A stretch of DNA of 64,000 bases from contig JARBJD010000124.1 in assembly GCA_033064195.1 (NCBI GenBank), positions 124,001 to 188,000 on the forward strand, written 5' to 3'. Below are positions 57,201 to 64,000 of this stretch, in pieces. How positions within the stretch are numbered: position 1 is the first letter of the stretch; each line of letters opens with the position of its first letter. Source of the stretch: Blattamonas nauphoetae. Its lineage: Eukaryota; Preaxostyla; Oxymonadida. A program made the translations under genes and the position numbers. The notes below the pieces were generated by a model. The model saw only the letters and a list, made by a program, of their open reading frames with translations. It was not told the origin of the DNA and made no database searches.

Positions 57201-57244
57201 GCTCCAGTTCTTTTGTTTGTCAGATGTGTTATATGCGAGTTCAT

Positions 57245-57574
57245 TTTATCAAAAATAAAAAACAATATTGCTTCTTTCTTTTTCAGTTTCTTCTTCTTTG
57301 CTTTCGGCTTCAACTTTTCTTCTAGTCTCAGTATTTCCCCTCTGAGTTTATTTGCAACTGCTTTGTTTCCTTCATTCATTACTTGCTCATACTGAGCCAT
57401 CTTTTCTGCATGGATTTGCTGATCCGACTTCACATCTGGGATCATCTCCACACCCGTCTGTGCTACCTTCGAAATAAGTGGTCCAACGAAGGGAATGAGA
57501 TTCAGAAATGGAGCTCCAACTCTGAGTATGTTTTTGCCAACTGCTGCTAATTTTGATAACCAACCTGGTGCCAT
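57245..57574 (-). CDS. Minor virion-type protein of the virus-like fossil
   Basis: Starts MAPGWLSKLAAVGKNILRVG with a Gly/Pro-rich hydrophobic helix (PFVGPLISKVAQTG), then a Lys-rich helix (EKLKPKAKKKKLKKKE). Short amphipathic and basic proteins of this type are usual in Polinton and adenovirus-like virions. The neighbouring protein at 57613 also starts MAPESF. Confidence 0.4.
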
Positions 57575-57612
57575 TTATGTAAAAATAAAAATATTCGAAT
57601 ACTAGTGAATTA

Positions 57613-57921
57613 TTATCCTTTGAATTGAATTTTAGAATTTGACGATTGAGGTATGTCATCCTTGGAATAGCGTGCATTTCGCGGTGGTTCATACTCAATC
57701 ATCTGTGGTTGTTGTGCTCGATAGATTGCTTTGTTTTGCTGGTACACATCCATCATTCCGCCCAAGCCATAGAGTATTCCTCCTGCTGTTTGTCCAAACT
57801 TGTTGTTCGTCTGTGAGAGAAGTCCACCACCAACCTGAAGCAGTGATGGAGCTAGAGGTTTGATGAAGTGAAAGAAGTATTTGTCGATATTTTTGAGTTT
57901 GTAGAAACTTTCGGGTGCCAT
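57613..57921 (-). CDS. Small Gly-rich virion-type protein of the virus-like fossil
   Basis: About 102 residues with a glycine-rich hydrophobic segment (LLQVGGGLLSQTNNKFGQTA, then GGILYGLGGMMDV) and a hydrophilic tail. It probably belongs to the same virion module as 57245-57574; no family is named. Confidence 0.4.
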   Translation of the reverse strand: MAPESFYKLKNIDKYFFHFIKPLAPSLLQVGGGLLSQTNNKFGQTAGGILYGLGGMMDVYQQNKAIYRAQQPQMIEYEPPRNARYSKDDIPQSSNSKIQFKG

Positions 57922-58095
57922 TTACGGAAAAAAGTAAAAGACAATTCATTAATTTTTCTTACAAGGAATAGCTTTCGTCAGAGAAATGCCATAATTCAGA
58001 ATAGTGTTGTATGCTTCATTTAAGGCTATGCTCATGTCATTTCCACCAACAAGGATCTTGAAAATGGCTCGAAAGATTGGGAGTTTATTCAGACA

Positions 58096-58542
58096 TTAGC
58101 ACTTGTCAGATAAATCATCCAATTCGATCACCACATCATTGATTCCAGTGAGTGTAGCAATACGTGCATAAAAATAACTTTGGTTCGTGATCACTTTCTT
58201 TGATGGTTCAATCAGGTTATTCAGTAGTTTCTTTTCACAAGCAAACGCCTTCTTGTATCCGAATAGTAGTTGATCTTTGAATGCTGAAATATTAGATGTG
58301 TATTCTCTCAGTGGAATAGAACGACTTTGGATTGGTGCTGAAGGATAGATCTCTAGTGGTGGTGGATCATATGTACCTGGAACATTCTCTAGTTCAACAT
58401 TAGCGCCATGTTCATTTCCAGGGGTTAGAGTCCTGAGACCCTTCAGGTAGATGTTGACCCCGAAGGATCTCAATCGCTCAAATGTTGGTTGGGATCCAGC
58501 TCCAGAATTGGCGGTTCGAGATCTGTCTTCAAGCTTCTTCAT
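58096..58542 (-). CDS. Unknown protein of the virus-like fossil
   Basis: About 148 residues, soluble, with IYPSAPIQSRSIPLREYTSN and a helical C-terminus (YFYARIATLTGINDVVIELD). The frame is open and the start is MKKLEDRSRT. No family recognised; placed with the element by strand, composition and spacing. Confidence 0.4.
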   Translation of the reverse strand: MKKLEDRSRTANSGAGSQPTFERLRSFGVNIYLKGLRTLTPGNEHGANVELENVPGTYDPPPLEIYPSAPIQSRSIPLREYTSNISAFKDQLLFGYKKAFACEKKLLNNLIEPSKKVITNQSYFYARIATLTGINDVVIELDDLSDKC

Positions 58543-60092
58543 TTTCGTTTCCCTCTTGAATTTTCATGTCAAGACAACTCTCGCAGCCTACCCTTTTATA
58601 ATTTATCAACCGCGGCGGAATGAAAACGAACAAACCCACAGATTCATCGGACGATTCTGACGTCGATGAATCTCATCTTGTTGCATCTCATGGCGATAGT
58701 GAGACAGTTCAACAAACTCATCGCTCTGCTGCTGAACGTCATGCACATCTGTATCCTGATTGGGTTCTACGCGAAGAGTTTTTGGAACAAGATGGAAACC
58801 AAACATTCCAACACACCGACGGCGGAATCATATGGGCGATTCTGAATGAAAGCTTGATTTACACTAATGTGCGTCATTTTTTGATTCGGTCACTTTTGCA
58901 CACTTTTTATCACAGAACAAGTTCAAAAAGAGATAAATGATGGAAAACGGTGTCAAAAGCTCATTCTGTGTGAAAGAACCAACACAGGGACATCTATTGG
59001 AGAAAATGACACGAAAAGTTCTGGAGGTCATATTCAACAGACTTGATAAGATTAGTCTTGGAAATTTCAGATACTGTCCGGACGATGCGGTTTGTGATAA
59101 ATTGTGAAGGAAAAACGAGCAAGAGAGGAATTGTAGCAGTGGGAGGAAGATCGAAAAGTGTGAGTCGAATTTGACAGTCTACAATGAGAAAATGCTGAAA
59201 CCAGAGGAGAAATTGAGCGAAAACAGTCCAAAACAATATATTATACGATTCTTGAGTGATCCTTATGGCTCCTGAGATTTGATTTGCGACGAGACAAAAA
59301 AGTGCTGAGTTTCTGCACATGAGAACAAAAAACGATGCATTCTATCGGATCCACATCCAACACGCTGGTTGAGATTGGTCAGATCATCTACTATAATAAT
59401 CAAAGAAATTTGGATGGTGAGGAGGTGCCTGAACTTTGAATCGGAAAGATATGATGCGAGAATGAAAAAAAGTTAAAAAATCAAACCTTTACGATGTCGA
59501 AAGTGGCTGGACCTGTGAACTGGGAGGATTTCTGGGAGATCCTCAACTTTATGACGAAAGGGAGACGCTTGCAAGTTTTGATTTAGAATCGCCCATATGT
59601 CTCATTTGCAGCAAGCATCATCGATTTCTCACTTCACCTCGAGGTCAATTCATCACCGTGCCCTCACATCCAAAGGCCTTAAAAAGTGTTCGAGGACACT
59701 TGTGCGGCTCCCTCGACCAGATCAAGGTTCGATCCGAGATCATAGACACACTCAAGTCAGACTAGTAAATTTCAAGACGATAACTGAATTCATTTCACCT
59801 TGAATTTAAAATACTGAGAGTTCTTTTAGAAATAACATCAGAGTAACAATTAAATGAGAAATGGTTCACATGAAGGGTTTTGGGATCTAAAAATCTTGGG
59901 ATCCTTGTGATCCAACTCTAACCCCTGTTTATTTCGATCTTCGAGTTTTGACCTTCCCTGAGTTGATCCTTTATTGTCGATGATGACGTTGTTGGTGATT
60001 GATGTTGGAACGGAAGAAGAACTTGTGTGTTTCGTAAATTGACAACTTAGAATTGGTTGCATCACTTTCTATAACAATAAATGAATTGATTT
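58543..60092. other. AT-rich DNA inside the virus-like block, no clear gene
   Basis: A plus-strand frame at 58620-58940 (SSDDSDVDESHLVASHGDSE) is acidic and could be host or element DNA. A minus-strand frame at 60065-59850 contains GLELDHKDPKIFRSQNPS, which resembles GLDLDPGDPTIFELTSE at ~50150. No structure of known type is seen. Confidence 0.35.
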
Positions 60093-61055
60093 TTATAATG
60101 ATTCCATTTCTTTCTCCAAATAAGCGAATCGAGCATATTCCAGCATATATCCTGTTTGGTATTGACCCACATCTCTTGTTCGATATGCTTCAGATGTCAG
60201 TTGATTCAAAAGTGTTGAGATGTTTGCTGAATAACGACCAAGGAAAGTTTGCAAATCTTCTGTTTTTGTGATGATTTCGAGAAACTGTGGATGAATTTGT
60301 TCCTTAAACGCTTTTCTTGCTTTCGTTCTCTGATGATCTGGATTTGAACTGATGAAACCTTCAACATAGTCTTCAAGCCATTTGTCCCACATCTTGGATG
60401 CTATTTTAGACTGAATTGAATTGAAAACCATAGTGTCCAACACTCCTTTCCCAGGTTCGGCTGGAGTCTCTCGACTTGCACGATACACCTTCAAAACATT
60501 CGTCATAAAGTCACCAACAGCTTTCTTCATTGTTGCATATGGTTGTTGTGCTCGTTGTGCTTGCATGTCTTGGTAGTTGACTTCGCGATAGTTTGCAGGC
60601 AAAGCATACTCCCCACTCTTGAGGAAGTTGTTGTGTGCCGCTTTGATTCTTCTTCCATGATCTTGACGAAATGATGAATATGGAGTTTGTCTTCGCATAT
60701 CTGGTGTTGGATTCATTGAATAGGACGTCTCGACTTCAGGTCGACTGTTGTATGATGCAAGTATAAAACCATTCACTGCAACCAGATCTCCATTGTCTCT
60801 GTCGTAGACCATCACATCAGTAACTTTTCCATGTTTCTCCATTTCCACACTCCAGTTTTGTCCAGTCCTTTCAATGTATTCTAACGCTGATGGAACACTA
60901 CTGAGTGCAGAATTGAATTTGGTGCGAATGTCATCATCAGCATAGATTCTTTTCATTGCATCCATTGTCCCCTGCTCTTCTTTCAGTTTCGGTACTTGGA
61001 TTATGCTTTTCTTGCTTTTTTTGGTATACAATCTTTGCGACATCTGTGTTTTCAT
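60093..61055 (-). CDS. Large unknown protein of the virus-like fossil
   Basis: 320 residues, open frame with ATG. It is mostly helical and charged: TMDAMKRIYADDDIRTKFNS, then EMEKHGKVTDVMVYDRDNGD, then KMWDKWLEDYVEGFISSNP. No known catalytic motif. It could be a capsid-associated or terminal-protein-like component; the function is unknown. Confidence 0.45.
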   Translation of the reverse strand: MKTQMSQRLYTKKSKKSIIQVPKLKEEQGTMDAMKRIYADDDIRTKFNSALSSVPSALEYIERTGQNWSVEMEKHGKVTDVMVYDRDNGDLVAVNGFILASYNSRPEVETSYSMNPTPDMRRQTPYSSFRQDHGRRIKAAHNNFLKSGEYALPANYREVNYQDMQAQRAQQPYATMKKAVGDFMTNVLKVYRASRETPAEPGKGVLDTMVFNSIQSKIASKMWDKWLEDYVEGFISSNPDHQRTKARKAFKEQIHPQFLEIITKTEDLQTFLGRYSANISTLLNQLTSEAYRTRDVGQYQTGYMLEYARFAYLEKEMESL

Positions 61056-61149
61056 ATAAAATTAAAAAATCCAAAAGTATATTTTAATTAGAGTTCAATC
61101 ACAAATGAACAAATCGAATATGGCTTAACCAGAGGTTTCGCGGAGGGTG

Positions 61150-62030
61150 GAACCCTTGTCTCTAACAGCATACGTGAATGCAAAACTGAGTGAAGCATCA
61201 AATAGAAATGTTTCTCATGAAGTACAATCTCAGATTCATCCAGACCTAAATTTCATCGCAACAGTGTCAATGTCCTTGTTGGAAACAGAGGAAGTGGGAA
61301 GCCATTCAATGCTCTTCGAGAAGTTGCCAAGCTCCAGAATGTTCAGGTCAGAAATGAACTCTTTCACCTCTTTGACTTCGTCACTGATTAGAACTTTAAT
61401 CCGACATTCGATAAATTCAAACCAATACTGAATGTTCCTTATGTGAAAGTTAAATATGAAGATGCACTTCCATTTCTGTTGGAACTCTCTGAATCAATGG
61501 CAGTTTATAAAGAAATTATTGACAATCTCTGGCAAAACAAGATAACAGATGAATGCTGAGATGAACTATTTGACTCACTTTGCATTGATGACTTCTCAGT
61601 CAAGAATCTCCAAACGATTATCCTCCCTGATGATTGTCGTTGAATCCTTGGTGAACGATGAACATCCTAAAATAGAATGACAATGATGGACTTACTGCTG
61701 GTGAATCGACAACCGAAATTCACATTCTTTCTGACAATGCATGAGCTCTTCAGTGTGTCAGCAGACATGAAGTCGAACATTGATTCGATGTGGATCTTTG
61801 GAGGATTCAACAAAGAACGAATCAGTCGAGTATATCCTCGGTTGAACTCACCGACTGACATTCGACAATTAAGGACTGTCTATCAACGGAATCAGAAATG
61901 TGAAGCAGTTCTTCTTCGATTGAATACAGATGGAGTCGTACTCAATGAAATAAACAAAGAGGGACGAATCAGAAGGGTCAGAGAACTCTTGTATCAGGTT
62001 TCCAATAGTGTCTGTCAGCGTCCGAATTGA
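61150..62030 (+). pseudogene. FtsK/HerA-type packaging ATPase remains of the virus-like fossil
   Basis: The plus strand shows a P-loop-like glycine-rich stretch near 61280-61310 and a later block (FTFFLTMHELFSVSADMKSN, then WIFGGFNKERISRVYPRL) like the C-terminal half of viral genome-packaging ATPases. It is broken and treated as a fossil. Confidence 0.45.
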
Positions 62031-62291
62031 TTCTTCAATGTCTGATAATCTTTGATCAATCGATAGTGAATTAGGAGTAGTGGAAGCATCAACATATCGT
62101 TTCCTCAGTGCAATCTCACCTCTTATTTTTGTTATTCTGTATCCATCAATTTGAATCATCCTATTCAGCTTCTGTGTTGTGTACTCATTCAGTTCTTTTC
62201 TATTCTTCTCCAAGTATCTCTGAAAGTCGTGGATGTTTGTGAACTCTGTATGCTCAGGATCAAACGGTTCTAATATTGTCAGTGATGTCAT
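61869..62291 (-). CDS. Coiled-coil protein of the virus-like fossil
   Basis: Starts MTSLTILEPFDPEHTEFTNI; the middle is helical and charged (IDQRLSDIEESIRTLTDTIG) and the end hydrophobic. It overlaps the ATPase-like remains on the other strand, so one of the two frames must be partly non-coding. No family recognised. Confidence 0.35.
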   Translation of the reverse strand: MTSLTILEPFDPEHTEFTNIHDFQRYLEKNRKELNEYTTQKLNRMIQIDGYRITKIRGEIALRKRYVDASTTPNSLSIDQRLSDIEESIRTLTDTIGNLIQEFSDPSDSSLFVYFIEYDSICIQSKKNCFTFLIPLIDSP

Positions 62292-62327
62292 TTGAATGAA
62301 ATAAAAAGATCTGAAACAATTTCGAAA

Positions 62328-62771
62328 CTACACCAAATTAAATTTAGTAATGACCTCTAGAGTTAAGTCGTCAATTGACTCAGCATGAAACTTCGTGTGT
62401 TGGATCGGAACGTACACTATTTTTGGTAGACATGTGAGACCATTCAGTAGAGTAGCTACGACATTACCGTGTTTGTATTCGATGAATTTCCCCACAAATT
62501 GAAACTGTCTTCGCTTCTTCTGAAATTTGGCAACAGTCTTGTCCAAATCAAGATGAATCAACAGAATGTTTCCTGGTTTGTATTTCCATAACATCTGTGT
62601 TGTCTGCTGTCTTTGGATGTTCTTCAATGGTAATTCACAACTGGAGATGTACAATGCTTCGACTTCACAATTGTTTTGTGCCTGCTGTGGAGTGAATGAA
62701 TTCCAGTACGCTCGATGTGGAGTCACGTTGTAATAGTTCACCATCTGATTCATCGTTGAATGATTGGCCAT
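62328..62771 (-). CDS. Unknown protein of the virus-like fossil
   Basis: 147 residues, open frame starting MANHSTMNQMVNYYNVTPHR. Beta-rich and basic in the middle (KYKPGNILLIHLDLDKTVAK; KKRRQFQFVGKFIEYKHGNV). It lies at the right edge of the block. No family recognised. Confidence 0.4.
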   Translation of the reverse strand: MANHSTMNQMVNYYNVTPHRAYWNSFTPQQAQNNCEVEALYISSCELPLKNIQRQQTTQMLWKYKPGNILLIHLDLDKTVAKFQKKRRQFQFVGKFIEYKHGNVVATLLNGLTCLPKIVYVPIQHTKFHAESIDDLTLEVITKFNLV

Positions 62772-62916
62772 CTGTGTTGAATTGTCTTGGAATCCATCTC
62801 TGATTGTCAGACCTCGAACACGTAAGACATTTCAAGCAGAAACTGAGATCGATAGAACTCAGTTCGGGATTTTGGGACTGAGATCAGTGACTTATTTTGG
62901 CGTATCAACATTTTTC

Positions 62917-63669
62917 TCATTTTAACTCGATTTTGTAAAAGTATGAGTCGAGAAAAGCATCGATGATCGGATAAGGATTGCATGAACGGAAAAAATGGTT
63001 TAGTGATAATAGTACTTGTTGAAAGAGTGGGAGGCGTGATTCGTGTTTTAAAATGGGGCACTTCGATAATGAGAGAGTGGGAGATGGCGAGTATGGTGAT
63101 CTGCTCAGCCAAAACAGACTGAAGAGAGAAGAGAGAGGAAAAAAGAGAACCGAGAGCGTAGAAGAGAAGAAGATCATGATGAACGGAAGATCGGAAGGAA
63201 GAGATAGATTCATTCTGGTCACATCGCAGACGAACCACGAAGTTGGGATGAACAACTTGACCTTTCTCACACGGATCATCAGCTCCAGCTTCATTCTGTA
63301 CAAGTCCATGTTCTCCTTCGACAGCAGCATACATGTTTATTGAAGAAACGCGGAGGGAAGCTCGTGCGATTTGTTGGTTTTGACGTAAGTCAGTTTGAAC
63401 GTCACGCCGAGGATGTCAGTCCCACTCACAACAGAATGTTTTCGTTCCATGTCTCGCATGAGAGAACACACTCCTTCATCTTCCTCAGCTCCGTGCATGT
63501 CATGAACTTCATCGCTTCCATAACTTGGTTGAGACGAGATGAGAGGACAAGGAGAAGGAAGAGCGGCGATCGGGGAAATTGGTGCAATCGGGGCAGATGG
63601 ACCAACAGATCCGAATTTTGGAGGAGAGTATACACTAGATTCGGAAGGTCGAAAAGAGAAGTGAGCCAC
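62917..63669 (-). CDS. One or two uncertain small genes
   Basis: The right-hand frame (63669-63337) is Pro/Ser-rich and then strand-like (SVVSGTDILGVTFKLTYVKT). The left-hand frame (63330-62917, ATG) starts MLLSKENMDLYRMKLELMIR and continues VRKVKLFIPTSWFVCDVTRM before becoming unlikely as protein. They could be exons of one gene, but no splice pair with matching phase was found. The family is unknown. Confidence 0.35.
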
Positions 63670-64000
63670 AGCACGAAAGAATCAGAGAGTAACATCAAGG
63701 TAGGCCAGAGATCGAGTGTCGAGGATCGACCTGATGGATTATAGAGAATAAAACGAAAAAATAAGAAGAATTAATGAAAGAACAGATCTTCTGTGTCAAA
63801 ATAGGACTGATGATTGTGATCAAGGGAGGAAATCTCGAAGATAAACAAACTATTTCTTAGCGAAAGACAACCTGCGGAATCTATCACTCGAACAGTGCAG
63901 ATATCGACAAGAATAGGCCAATAAGATCCTCAGTGTCGGAATGTGCAATTATTTCGAAATTTGAGCACTAGAAACAAACTGAGATCAAAAAAGCTGAGAT
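63670..64000. other. Right edge, no recognisable gene
   Basis: Short frames only; a minus-strand start for the preceding gene may lie here. CTGAGAT phrases near the end resemble those at ~62850 and 41150. Confidence 0.35.

Larger units (their letters stand above)
56500..62771. mobile_element. Polinton-like (virus-like) element fossil
   Basis: An AT-rich block with densely packed, intronless frames on both strands, unlike the host genes around it. Minus-strand parts include a double-jelly-roll capsid-like region (~56.5-57.2 kb), small hydrophobic virion-type proteins (~57.2-57.9 kb) and three to four further proteins (58.1-58.5, 60.1-61.1, 61.9-62.3, 62.3-62.8 kb). A plus-strand part (~61.15-62.03 kb) resembles a FtsK/HerA-type packaging ATPase. 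Polymerase, integrase and protease parts were not seen, so the copy is incomplete and broken, with perhaps five to ten breaks overall, and several frames are still open. Terminal inverted repeats were not found. The Polinton/PLV assignment rests on the capsid-like and ATPase-like remains together. Confidence 0.55.

Noticed and set aside
59694-59745. GGTTCGATCC box resembling a tRNA B box
   Set aside because: The flanking bases cannot form the T-stem, and there is no upstream A box or acceptor stem.

Overview
This is eukaryotic nuclear DNA from a protist. The most telling signs are an intronless histone H2B gene, a eukaryotic-type protein kinase, an endosulfine-like gene, and many very short GT-AG introns (mostly about 30-40 bp) that restore reading frames exactly. 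TAA, TAG and TGA all act as stops, so the code is standard. Ultrashort introns, metamonad-style gene families (repeated SPRY proteins, Crinkler/RHS-type NTPases, an S41 membrane protease) and Polinton-like, pogo, hAT, Tc1/mariner and DIRS-like elements together suggest an oxymonad or related metamonad (Blattamonas-like). That species-level guess is inference from family content, not proof.

Layout. 1-15.8 kb: two diverged copies of a large Crinkler/RHS-type (CR) P-loop NTPase gene, one leaving the left edge on the minus strand and one on the plus strand. They share a short divergent promoter and the start of a small membrane-protein gene on its other side. Between them lie an ARM-like helical protein, a small helical protein, a SPRY gene and a decayed coiled-coil gene. 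16.1-23.7 kb: mostly decayed DNA with a fold-back element, a coiled-coil/SPRY gene, a MITE, a tandem repeat and a recurring 24-bp repeat that caps a truncated kinase gene. 23.7-34.1 kb: the gene-dense core, with a kinase, a LolD/MacB-type ABC ATPase in six exons, a proline-rich protein, an S41 membrane protease, histone H2B and an endosulfine-like protein. 34.2-39.6 kb: three more SPRY units and an inverted second copy of the decayed coiled-coil gene found at 9.2-10.8 kb. 39.7-56 kb: a transposon graveyard with two pogo/CENP-B-type transposases, hAT remains, a Tc1/mariner copy, MITEs and two DIRS-like fossils. 56.5-62.8 kb: an AT-rich Polinton-like (virus-like) fossil with capsid-type and packaging-ATPase-type remains. 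62.9-63.7 kb: one or two uncertain small genes.

The core genes are housekeeping or signalling genes with no visible operon logic. Both flanks are duplicated families and mobile DNA. The most interesting unit is the CR gene with its divergently transcribed small membrane-protein partner, because both genes and the roughly 87-bp promoter between them were duplicated together. Exon limits were worked out by hand from splice-site and reading-frame consistency and should be read as models.
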